From Roseicyclus sp. (lineage in GTDB: Bacteria > Pseudomonadota > Alphaproteobacteria > Rhodobacterales > Rhodobacteraceae): a DNA stretch of 64,000 bases. Numbering within the stretch: the first letter of the stretch is position 1; each line of letters starts with the position of its first letter. The stretch covers positions 1 to 64,000 of the forward strand of contig JAGYKZ010000003.1 of assembly GCA_018401385.1 (NCBI GenBank). Direction: 5' to 3'. A program made the position numbers and the translations under genes. Of this stretch, positions 44,272-54,760 are shown piece after piece. Under the pieces are notes generated by a model. The model saw nothing but the letters and a program-made list of their open reading frames with translations. It made no database searches and was not told the origin of the DNA.

Positions 44272-46350
44272 ATGCCCGATCTTCTGCTCGAACTCTTCTC
44301 CGAGGGAAATCCCCGCCCGTATGCGGGGCAAGGCCGCTGATGACCTGAAGAAACTGGTCGCCGATGGTCTGGTCGAGGCAGGGCTGACCCTAATACCTCT
44401 GCGGCCAGTTTCGCGACCCCCGCCGCCTGTGTCTGGTGGTGGATGGTCTGAGCGCCAATTCCCCGACCACAACTGAGGAGCGCAAGGCCCACGCGTGGAT
44501 GCACCTGAAGCCGCCATTGAGGGCTTCTTGCGCGGCGCAGGCGTGTCGCGATCTGTTGGAGACGCACTTGAACAAAAGGGCGAGTTTATGTGGCGCGGAT
44601 CACCCATCGAGGGCGCGCGGCGGGTGATATTATCGCTGATGTGATCCCCGCCGTGATCCACCAATTTCCCATGGCCAAAATCCATGCGTTGGGGGCAGGA
44701 TCTTTGCGCTGGGTGCGGCCTTTGCATTCAATCCTGTGCATCCTCACCGATGAGGCGGGCGCAAGCACGTTGTGCCCTTTGCGGTCTGACCATCGTGACA
44801 GGCGACCAAACACGCGGTCATCGCTTTATGGCCCCCTGACAGCTTTGGTGTGACCAGTTTTGGATTACGAGGCCAAACTCAAACGCTTTGCCCATGTGAT
44901 TTTGCGCGCCGATGAGCGTGCAGACGCCATCTGGCACAGGCCAGTCAAATGGCGCTGCTGCGGGGTTAGACTGGTCGAAGATCGCGCCCTCTTAGCCAGG
45001 TGGCGGTCTGTGGAATGGCCCGTTGTTTTGATGGGCGAGATTGGCGCAGATTTTCTGAACCTGCCGCCTGAGGTTTACAGACCTCGATGAAGGAGCATCA
45101 GAAATTCTTTTCCGTGAAGAACCCCAAAGCAGGGCGGATCGAACGGTTTGTGACTGTGTCCAGCCGCATCACAGCCGATGAGGGCGCGACCATTCTGGCG
45201 GGCAATCAAAAGGTGCTTTCAGCACGTCTGTCAGATGCGAAATTCGCCACCTGGGGAAAATAAGATTTGGGTGGCGAAATCGGATATCACCCAATGGACG
45301 AAAAGCCTGGAGAATGTGACCTTTCAGGCGGAACTTGGCTCGCAGGCCGCGCGGATAAACGGATTGCCGGAATTGGCGGCGGAACTGGCCCCGATTGTGG
45401 GCGCAGACGCGGATCAGGCGCCAAGCGGCCAAAATCGCCAAGGCTGATTTGTCCTCCGAGATGGTCTATGAATTCCCAGAATTGCAGGGCCTGATGGGGC
45501 GCTATTATGCTGCTGAGGCAGGCTATGCGCCCGAAATTGCGGCGGTCGCGCAGGAACATTACCAGCCTCTTGGTCCCTCCAGACGATGTGCCAAGCGCGC
45601 CTCTCTCGGTCGCTGGCCCTTGGCCGATAAGATCGACACGCTGACGGGCTTCTGGGCGATTGATGAAAAGCCCGCAGGCAGCAAAGACCCCTATGCGCTG
45701 CGCCGCGCGGCTTTGAAATTCGGTTGGTGTTGGACAATGGGGTGCGGTTGTCGCTGGCTGGGCCGCAAGGCATCTTTGCTGTGCCCATGACCATGTTGCA
45801 ACCCAGCTTCACACTAAAGGCTTTGACGAAAAGATTGCAGACCTCCTCGCCTTCTTCCGCTGACCGCCTCAAGGTGCATTTGCGCGATGAGGTGTGCGCC
45901 ATGATGTGATCGTGCCTGCCTGTCGATGGCGGGCAATGATGATCTGGCCTTAGTCGTGGCGCGGGCGCGTGCGGTGCAGGCGGTGCTGTCCACACCGATG
46001 ACGGTGAAAACCCTGATCAAGATATCGCCGTGCCAACAATATCTTGACGCAGGCCGAGGCCAAGGATGGTGGAATACCGCTATGGTGCGGATGTGAAATT
46101 TGGAAACGGAGCAAGAGCGCGGGCTGTTTGCCGCGCTTGAGACCGCGCGCGCCGCCGCCCAGCCCGCTGCAAGCGGGAGGATTTCGCAGCCGCCATGGCC
46201 GCATTGGCCGCCTTGCGGCCCCCCGATTGATGCCTTTTTGAAAAGGTGCAGGTCAATGCCGAAAGTGAGATCGTGCGGCGCAATCGTCTGAACTTGCTTC
46301 GTAAATTGTCGAAACCTGCCAGCTTAGGGTCGCCGATTTGTCATAGTTGA
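44272..46350 (+). CDS. glyS: Glycine--tRNA ligase beta subunit, heavily frame broken; end approximate
   Basis: [37 protein letters not shown] readable with one extra G; WIPREWS / [20 protein letters not shown] near the end. Confidence 0.82.
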
Positions 46351-46436
46351 GGTAATGCTGCATCGCGGCGCTTTACAGATACGTTATGATTGTATCTTAG
46401 TGTCTTGGCCCGTTTCGGCTAGAGTAAAATTGCAAA

Positions 46437-48957
46437 TGAAAAATCGCCCCGACTATCACGCTGATTACCGCTACGGCGGATATGGACACCGCCCTCATGG
46501 CAACCGCGCCAAATGTTTGCAGCGTTTGGTGCGTCTGGGTTGCCGTGCCGCTGACAGCGGCCTATCCTTTGAAGCTGTGCGCCAGATTGCGCAAGGGCGG
46601 TTCCCGATCTGGCCCCTCTCTGGGCTGAGTTCGGTCCAAATACGTTGGTGTCCTGTGCGCTCCAGCGGTCAAGCTGGCTGATTGGGGCGGGCCGGGCCAC
46701 AGTGCTGAATATCGGGATGAATGATGACTTGGCTGAACATTTTGCCAAGATCCACGGGCGCAGCGCGGCGGATCAACTCTATGTGAATTTCATCGCGCCT
46801 ATGCCGTGGATGTGCTGCGCCTTGATGCGGATGAGTTCGAGGGCCAATGACCCCGCGCATTGCGAAAGAACATTTCGAAGACCCGAGGCGGAGGAGGCTT
46901 TTCCACAAGACCCAGTGGTGCAATTGCGCGGTTTGCGATCCATGGCGCGGGCATGGGAGGGGACAACGGCGCGGCTGTTGCGGCAGGCTGGGAATGCACC
47001 TGCCGATGCGGGCTTGGGGCTCGTGGTCGCGCATGGCGCTGGCATCAACCAGGTGTCTCGGGATCGGGGGTTGTGCAGATGATCGACCCTGACACAGGGG
47101 ATGCCGATGTGATTGGCCGCTTCGTGCAGCAGGCGCAAGGCCGCGTTGCACTGCGCAAGGATGATGCCCTCTATATCAGCCAGGATGCGCGCGGCAATGC
47201 GCTGCAAAATATCGCGCCCGAAGCGTACCACGAATTGATTGCGGCAGGTGCCTTGATGCAAAAAACTGCGAAGAAATGCAAATTGAATTCACGCTGATGA
47301 ACGGTCAGCTGAACATTCTGGACGCGGTGCGTGCGCCGCGGTCGGCGCGGGCGGCTGTGGCGGGGAGTGTCGTCAAACTGGCGCAGGACGATGTGATTTC
47401 GCGCGGCGAGGCGCTGTTGCGCATCCCGCCCTTTCAGCAGGCAATTGCTGCACCGTCAAGTCGATGCAGAGGCCCCGCGCGATGTGTTGGGCCGCGGGAT
47501 TGCCGCAGCACCGGGCGCGGCAACCGGCAAGATTGTGTTTTCCTCCACCGCCGCGCAGGCCTTGGCCGCGCAGGTGAAGCCACGATTTTGGTCAAGCGTG
47601 GGGAAAACCAGCTCCGAGGATGTGCGCGGGATGCACGCCGCGCAAGCCATTGACAGAGCGCGGGGGATGACCAGCCATGCCGCCGTGATCGCGCGCGGGC
47701 TTGGCCTGCCTTGCGTTACGGGGGCCAGCAGCTTGCAATTGGATATGCGCAAAAAAACCCTGACCGCCCCAGGGCGGCGCGTGTTCCACGAGGGCGATGT
47801 CATCACCGTTGATGGCTCATCGGGCGAGATTTTGGTGGGCGCAGACCAAGCTGATCAAGCCCGCCATAGGTGAGGCCTTTGCCACGCTGATCCAATGGGC
47901 GGATGACATCCGCGACATCGGTATTCGTGTTAATGCCGATACGGTGGAGGATGTGGAAACGGCGCAGCAATTTGGCGTGGATGGGATCGGCTTGTGCCGC
48001 ACGGAGCATATGTTTTTTGATCCCAGCCGCCTGACATTGATGCGCGAGATGATTTTCGCGGAAACCGAAAGTGACCGTGCGGCGGCTTTAGGATCGGTTG
48101 TTGCCGATGCAGCGCAGGGATTTCACGGAGTTGTTTAAGCGGATGGAGGGCAAACCCGTTTGCATTCGTTTGTTTGATCCACCTTTGCATGAATTCCTGC
48201 CCTCGGATCGCGATGGTATTCGCGCCCTGGCGAGGCACTTGACCTGCCGATGAGCCGTGTTGCGGCGCGGGTAGAAAGCCTGGCGGAATATAACCCGATG
48301 CTGGGGATGCGGGGGGTGCGTCTGGGGATTACCGTGCCTGAGATTTACGATATGCAGGCCCGCGCAATTTTCGAGGCAACCATCGCCGCAAGCGAGGGCA
48401 AAGACCCCGTTGCGCCAGAGATCATGATCCCGCTTGTATCCGCCAAACGCGAGGTGGAATTGGTCAAGTCACGCGTGGATGCGGTGGCTGCCGCCGTTGC
48501 CGCCGAAAGCGGTAAACGGTTCACCTATCGCTTGGGCGTGATGGTCGAAACGCCACGCGCCTCGCTTCGGGCGGGCGAGATTGTGGAATGCGCGTCTTTC
48601 TTGTCCTTTGGCACCAATGACCTGACCCAAATGACCTATGGCCTCTCGCGCGATGATGCAGGGCGGTTTATGTCGGCCTATGTCCAGCAGGGCGTCTTTG
48701 TAGAGGATCCGTTTACGCGGTTGGACACGGAAGGGGTGGGGGAATTGTTGTTGATCGGGGCCGAACGCGGTCGTGCGGCACGCCCTGATGTGACATTGTC
48801 GATTTGCGGCGAACATGGCGGCGACCCCGATTCCATTCGCTTCTCGCGGGTTGCGGGATTTGATTATGTTTCCTGTTCACCTTTTCGTGTGCCATTGGCA
48901 AAACTATCTGCGGCGCAATGGGTGCTTGAGGACGAAAATATACTCGCAAAGCGTTGA
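46437..48957 (+). CDS. ppdK: Pyruvate, phosphate dikinase, frame broken before 48250
   Basis: [90 protein letters not shown]. Confidence 0.88.
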
Positions 48958-49136
48958 AAACGTAGCGAGTCTCTCTCCGTCTCAATCGGCGCTTTGATCA
49001 AAATGATGCGGTGATATCGGCGCAAAGCACAAAAACGCGGGTCAAGTTGTCGCTTTTGGCAAACCATGCTAGAAGCCTCCCTGCATTCTGAGCAACGGGA
49101 TGCGTCATTGGGGATCAACCCCAAGGAGCAGAGGTT

Positions 49137-49841
49137 ATGAGCTTTAAACAGGTATTCGCCGCGACTGCGGCTTCCCTTGTTTTTTTATCGAGTGCCGCTT
49201 TGGCGGAAACATCTTCCATCTATGATGGGGATTATCCCGTTGTGATGTCCTCCTCTCAGCCGCAATCAGGCTCGATGGAGCTGCGCCTGTCATCCTTGAT
49301 GTTCGATGAGCGGGCCGCGCTGCGCGGGGTCAGCTCGTCACAAGTGGCGCGTTTGGGGTCTTCGGTGCGTTCGCCTTTCGGGCGCAACGGCGCACCGCGC
49401 CAGATTTACAATGAGGCGCAGCTGATGTCGATTCCGCGCCCGCGCAGCAATGCGCAACACCGCTGTATGACCGAGGCGCTTTATTTCGAGGCGCGCGGTG
49501 AACCTATTCGCGGTCAATATGCGGTGGCCGAAGTGATCCTGAACCGTGTGGATCATAAGGAATATCCCAATAATATTTGTGACGTGGTCTATCAAAACGC
49601 GCATCGTCATTTGGCGTGCCAGTTCACCTATGCCTGTGATGGCTTGCCTGAAACGGTGACGGATCGGGCGATGTGGGAGCGGCTGTCGCGCATCTCGCGG
49701 ATCATGATGGATGGGGCGGATCGTCCTTTGACCTCTGGGGCCACACATTACCATGCCACCTATGTCAACCCAAATTGGGCGCGCGTCTATCCGCGCACGG
49801 CCTCGATTGGCCAGCACCGTTTTTATCGGATGCAATATTAA
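49137..49841 (+). CDS. Cell wall hydrolase (SleB-like)
   Basis: Signal peptide; MTEALYFEARGEPIRGQYAVAEVILNRVDHKEYPNNICDVVYQNAHRHLACQFTYACDG. Confidence 0.9.
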   Translation: MSFKQVFAATAASLVFLSSAALAETSSIYDGDYPVVMSSSQPQSGSMELRLSSLMFDERAALRGVSSSQVARLGSSVRSPFGRNGAPRQIYNEAQLMSIPRPRSNAQHRCMTEALYFEARGEPIRGQYAVAEVILNRVDHKEYPNNICDVVYQNAHRHLACQFTYACDGLPETVTDRAMWERLSRISRIMMDGADRPLTSGATHYHATYVNPNWARVYPRTASIGQHRFYRMQY

Positions 49842-49945
49842 GATCGGGTCGTTTGTGATTAAACTTGTGGCGGTTTTGCCCCCTGTCTTGCCGAAGCAAT
49901 TGCGTTATGCAGCTTTGAATCGATAACCCACGAAAGCCCGCGCGG

Positions 49946-50872
49946 ATGACGGAAGAGATTAAACTTGCCTTTGCGCATCCCTCCGAACGCGCAAAGGCCA
50001 CTGCCTCAGATCACCCTCTGGATCGCATTTCCATGTCCGATCATGAGCGCGATGTGGAAATCGGTGCTTTTCAAGCCGAGCGCGGAATTTTGCAGCGCAT
50101 TCGGTTTAACGTGGTGGTTGAGGTGCACTCACAAGCCGAAAGCGCCGAGGATGATGTGGATCGCATTTTATCCTATGACCGTATTGTCGAGGCGATTGAC
50201 GCGGAATTGGCGCTTGGTCGGGTCAACCTCCTTGAGACACTCGCCGTGCGGATTGCGGTACGGGTTCTGACCCATCCCTTGGCTGCGCGTTGTTTCGTGC
50301 GGATTGAGAAACTGGATCGCGGCCCTTATACATTGGGGGTTGAGATCATGCGCGAGGCCCCAAAAGGGCAGCGTGTCAGTCTGCTATCTGATGATGACCC
50401 GCATCCGTTGATCGTATTTTTGTCGAATAAGGCCATTGCGCGCAGGGATCTTTCCGATTTGCTGGACCACTTGGCGCAGGCAGGCGCACCCGTGATTTTA
50501 TGTGTCGGGTCGACCGGCCTAGAGTTGCCAAAGGCCCATCATGGAATGCCGCAGCGGCGCATTGACCTATTAGATATTGAGAAAAACGCGTGGGTTCTCG
50601 CCTCTTGCGATGACCGCTGTGTTGTTGTGGACAGTCGCACCGAACTGGACTGGGCGATGCGGCACGGACAAATTTCGGTTTGGGCACCGTCCAAGCTGGT
50701 GCTGGACAGTGCGGAGCCGCCAAAGGGCTTGAAACCCACGGGCGAACAATTGGCGCTGTGGTTGGCCGCGCAGTTCGAGGCGCAGCGTATCGTCTATTTG
50801 GGCGGCCACCCGCCGTTAACATCATCCATTCCTGTGCAGGCGTGGCCCGATGATGTGATGCCCGATCTTTGA
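49946..50872 (+). CDS. folB: Dihydroneopterin aldolase with about 165-aa C-terminal extension
   Basis: DRISMSDHERDVEIGAFQAERGILQRIRFNVVVEV, LSYDRIVEAIDAEL, LLETLAVRIAVRVL; extension LIVFLSNKAIARRDLSDLLDHLAQAGAPVILCVGS ... GEQLALWLAAQFEAQRIVYLGG. Confidence 0.82.
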   Translation: MTEEIKLAFAHPSERAKATASDHPLDRISMSDHERDVEIGAFQAERGILQRIRFNVVVEVHSQAESAEDDVDRILSYDRIVEAIDAELALGRVNLLETLAVRIAVRVLTHPLAARCFVRIEKLDRGPYTLGVEIMREAPKGQRVSLLSDDDPHPLIVFLSNKAIARRDLSDLLDHLAQAGAPVILCVGSTGLELPKAHHGMPQRRIDLLDIEKNAWVLASCDDRCVVVDSRTELDWAMRHGQISVWAPSKLVLDSAEPPKGLKPTGEQLALWLAAQFEAQRIVYLGGHPPLTSSIPVQAWPDDVMPDL

Positions 50873-50926
50873 GCTTGGGGTGGTGTGATCTTGAAGCGGC
50901 CCGCGCCACGGGATAGGGCTGATCCG

Positions 50927-51946
50927 ATGAATGCGTATTACCGTCCTATTCCGATCATTGGCCCTGCCATCGGGGCTGACGCGCTGCCCTTGGCGGGGGG
51001 CTGGTGTCATTTCACGCATATCGAACGGATCAGCCGCACGGGTGCGCGGGCGATTTTGCCCGCCACTGAATTGCCCGCGGCATGGCACGCCTCCCTCACA
51101 GCGGCGCGTGGCGATTTCGCGACCGTGCCAATGGGGCGTCCAAGCCTGATGGGGATTATAAACCTGACCCCAGACAGCTTTTCTGATGGGGGGCAGCACA
51201 ATCACGGTGACGCGGCCCTCGCGCAGGCAAGGCGCTTGTGGGCGGAAGGGGCAGATATTCTTGACCTTGGTGCCGAAAGCACGCGACCAGGTGCCAAAGA
51301 GGTGCCGCAGGCGCAGGAAATCGCGCGCCTGACGCCGGTGTTGGGGGCATTGAGCGGGGCAGGGGTGATTTCGCTTGATACGCGCAAGGCCGATGTCGCG
51401 CGCGCGGGCCTTGTGGCAGGGGCGCAGGTGATTAACGATGTTTCGGGGCTGCGTTTTGACGCTGCTATGATTGATGTCTTGCGTGAAACACGCGCACCTG
51501 TGGTTTTGATGCATTCCCTTGGCACGCCTGAAACCATGCAGGACTTGGCCCCCGATGCCTATCAAGACGTGGTATTGGACATTTTTGATGGGCTGGCCGC
51601 AATGCGCGATAAAGCGCTTGCAGCGGGTCTGTCACGCGATCAAATCCTGCTTGATATCGGTGCAGGCTTTGGCAAGACCTATCCTCAGACTCGCGCGCTT
51701 CTGCGCGATATCAGCCTGTTTCATGGGCTTGGCTGTGGTTTGCTCTTGGGCGTGTCGCGCAAGGGGTTTGTCGGCCATGTTACGGGTATCAAAGCGGCGG
51801 ATCAGCGTGATGCTGCATCGGCGGCAATTGGCTTATGGGCGATATCGCAGGGGGTTCAGATGCTGCGTGTTCATGATATAGCCGTGCATCATGCGATGAT
51901 TTCTGCCTATATGGTGGCAAGCGGTCTGACCCTTGGGGAGGGGTAA
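50927..51946 (+). CDS. folP: Dihydropteroate synthase
   Basis: LMGIINLTPDSFSDGG, DLGAESTRPGAKEV, GVSRKGFVGHVTG. Confidence 0.95.
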   Translation: MNAYYRPIPIIGPAIGADALPLAGGWCHFTHIERISRTGARAILPATELPAAWHASLTAARGDFATVPMGRPSLMGIINLTPDSFSDGGQHNHGDAALAQARRLWAEGADILDLGAESTRPGAKEVPQAQEIARLTPVLGALSGAGVISLDTRKADVARAGLVAGAQVINDVSGLRFDAAMIDVLRETRAPVVLMHSLGTPETMQDLAPDAYQDVVLDIFDGLAAMRDKALAAGLSRDQILLDIGAGFGKTYPQTRALLRDISLFHGLGCGLLLGVSRKGFVGHVTGIKAADQRDAASAAIGLWAISQGVQMLRVHDIAVHHAMISAYMVASGLTLGEG

Positions 51947-51950
51947 GGAA

Positions 51951-53280
51951 ATGGCACGAAAACTATTTGGGACGGACGGGGTGCGCGGGCAGGCGAACAG
52001 CTATCCGATGACCGCTGATATGGCCCTGAAATTGGGTGCGGCGGCAGGGCGCTATTTCCGCCGCAATATGGAACGCGGCCACCGTGGTGATCGGCAAGGA
52101 TACCCGCCTGTCGGGTTATATGTTGGAAAATGCGCTGACGGCAGGCTTTACATCTACAGGCATGGATGTGCTGTTGCTCGGGCCTGTGCCGACCCCTGCG
52201 GTGGGTTGTTGACCCCCTCCATGCGCGCCGATGTGGGTGTGATGATCTCCGCCAGTCACAATCCCGCTACGGATAATGGGATCAAGTTTTCGGCCCAGAT
52301 GGGTTTAAACTATCTGATGAGGCAGAGGCGGAAATCGAGGGCTTTGGTGTTTGGTGATATCCAACCCGCACAATCCGAAAATATCGGCCGTGCCAGCGCA
52401 TCGATGACGGGCGCTTTCGCTATGTGGAGCGGGTGAAGGGCACATTTCCGCAAGGCCTAAGCCTTGAGGGTTGAAAGGTGGTCATCGGTGCGCCAATGGC
52501 GCGGCATCGTGCCGCCCCGAAGTGCTGTGGGAATGGGGGCGGATGTGGTAGCCATTGGCGTGTCGCCCAATGGGTTCAACATCAATGATGGTGTCGGCTC
52601 AACCCATCCGCAGGCGCGATTGCACGCCTCAAGGAAACGGGCGCTGATGTGGCCCTGTGCCTTGATGGTGATGCCGATCGCATCGTGATCATTGACGAGA
52701 CAGGGCAGGTGGCCGATGGCGATCAGATCATGGCGCTTTTGGCGGCACGTTGGGCCGATGAGGGCGCCTGAAGGTGGCGCTTTGGTCAGCACGGTCATGT
52801 CGAATTTGGGTCTTGAGCGCTTCTTGGCTGGACGGGGATTGGCCTGCATCGCACCGCAGTGGGCGATCGCTACGTGGTCGAGGCGATGCGTGCGGGCGGC
52901 TATAATCTGGGTGGCGAGCAATCGGGCCATATCGTGATGAGCGACCATGCCACCACCGGGGATGGGTTGATGGCGGGATTGCAATTCTTGGCAGAAATGG
53001 TGCGCCAGAACAAACCTGCAAGCACACTTGCGCGCAGCTTTGCACCGTGCCGCAGATGCTGGAAAATCTGCGGTTTCGCCAGACAAGACCCCGTTGGAGG
53101 CGGCATCGGTCAAGGCGGCAATCGCCGAGGCAGAAGGCGCGTCTGGGACAGACAGGTCGTGTCTTGATCCCAAAATCAGGCACTGAGCCACTGATCCGCG
53201 TCATGGCCGAAGCCGAGGATGAGGCGCTTATGGCTGCTGTCGTGGGCGACATCACCGCCGCCATTCGCGCCGTTATGTAA
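51951..53280 (+). CDS. glmM: Phosphoglucosamine mutase, frame broken about 52080-53160
   Basis: [66 protein letters not shown]. Confidence 0.92.
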
Positions 53281-53371
53281 ACGCTGATGGGTGGTTTTTT
53301 CGAAAACCACCTTTTCAGAACGGTTCTGCAATGTCATACCCCGCGCAAACCGCTATTGCGTGAGGTGGATC

Positions 53372-54760
53372 ATGTTGGACGAACAAGACCTCCATCTGGA
53401 TGATGATCGTGACGCTTATGCGTTAGACGACAGTCTGCGGGCGCAGTTGCGGCGCGCGGTGAGCGCAAAAGATGTGGATGCAATTGATGCGCTGATGGCG
53501 CCGCTGCACCCCGCTGATATCGCCGATATTCTGGAGCAAATCTCAAGCTCCGAACGCGAAGCGTTGTTGACGCTTTGGTCGCGTGGGATTGATGGCGAGG
53601 TCCTCTCGGAACTGGACTGGTCGATCCGCGAGGATATCCTGCCGCTGCTGCCGCGCGATGTCTTGGCCGAAGCGGTGCGCGAGCTTGACTCCGATGACGT
53701 GGTCGATCTGGTCGAAGACCTTGAGGAAGACCAACAAGGCGCCATTTTGGGGGCCTTGGACGCCGCCGATCGTGTGGCGGTCGAGCAAGCGCTGAGTTTT
53801 CCCGAAGGATCCGCTGGCCGTTTGATGCAGCGCGAGGTTGTGCGCGCGCCCGAACATTGGACCGTGGGCGAGATGATTGATTATCTGCGCTCCGAAAAGG
53901 CGGAATTGCCTGAGCAGTTTTACCATGTGATCCTTGTGACCCCCGCGATGAAACCCGTGGGTTACGTGTCCTTGGGGCGGCTGTTGTCGAGCGCGCGCGC
54001 GACCGCGTTGATGGACATTCTGGAGGATAGCTTCCGCACCATTCCCGCCAAGCAGGACGAGGATGACGTGGCCTATGCGTTCAACCAATATCACCTGATT
54101 TCGGCACCTGTTGTGGATGATGATGGCCGCTTGGTTGGGGTGGTGACGATTGATGACGCGATGAGCGTCTTGGATGAGGTGAACGAGGAGGACTTGCGGC
54201 GTCTTTCTGGTGTGGGCGTTGATGAAAGCTTGAACGACACCACCTTTGAAACTGTGCGGCAACGGTTTCCTTGGCTGTTTGTCAATCTGGCCACGGCCAT
54301 TTTGGCCTCCATCGTGATCGCCCAATTCGAAGCGGTGATCGCGCAATTGGTGGCCTTGGCCGTGTTGATGCCGATTGTGGCTTCGATGGGCGGTAATGCT
54401 GGCACGCAAAGCCTTGCTTTGGCGGTGCGCGGCTTGGCCACGCGCGATTTGACATCCGCGAACCTGTGGCGTGTCGTGATGCGCGAGGCGGGCGTGGGCG
54501 CGCTCAATGGCATTGCCTTTGCCATCGTGATGGGGGTGGTCGGATATATCTGGTTTGACTCTGCGCTGCTCGGTGGCGTGATCGCGGCGGCGATGGTGGT
54601 CAATATGGTTGTCGCGGGCTTGGCGGGTATTCTGATCCCCGTGGCCTTGGAGCGCTTTGGCGCTGACCCTGCTCTGGCCTCAGGCACTTTTGTGACCACC
54701 GTGACAGACGTGGTCGGCTTCTTTGCCTTCCTCGGTCTTGCCGCTGTGCTGCTGATCTAG
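53372..54760 (+). CDS. mgtE: Magnesium transporter MgtE
   Basis: LHPADIADILEQ, MQREVVRAPEHWTVGEMIDYLR, VVDDDGRLVGVVTIDDAM, MPIVASMGGNAGTQSLALAVRGLA. Confidence 0.95.
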   Translation: MLDEQDLHLDDDRDAYALDDSLRAQLRRAVSAKDVDAIDALMAPLHPADIADILEQISSSEREALLTLWSRGIDGEVLSELDWSIREDILPLLPRDVLAEAVRELDSDDVVDLVEDLEEDQQGAILGALDAADRVAVEQALSFPEGSAGRLMQREVVRAPEHWTVGEMIDYLRSEKAELPEQFYHVILVTPAMKPVGYVSLGRLLSSARATALMDILEDSFRTIPAKQDEDDVAYAFNQYHLISAPVVDDDGRLVGVVTIDDAMSVLDEVNEEDLRRLSGVGVDESLNDTTFETVRQRFPWLFVNLATAILASIVIAQFEAVIAQLVALAVLMPIVASMGGNAGTQSLALAVRGLATRDLTSANLWRVVMREAGVGALNGIAFAIVMGVVGYIWFDSALLGGVIAAAMVVNMVVAGLAGILIPVALERFGADPALASGTFVTTVTDVVGFFAFLGLAAVLLI

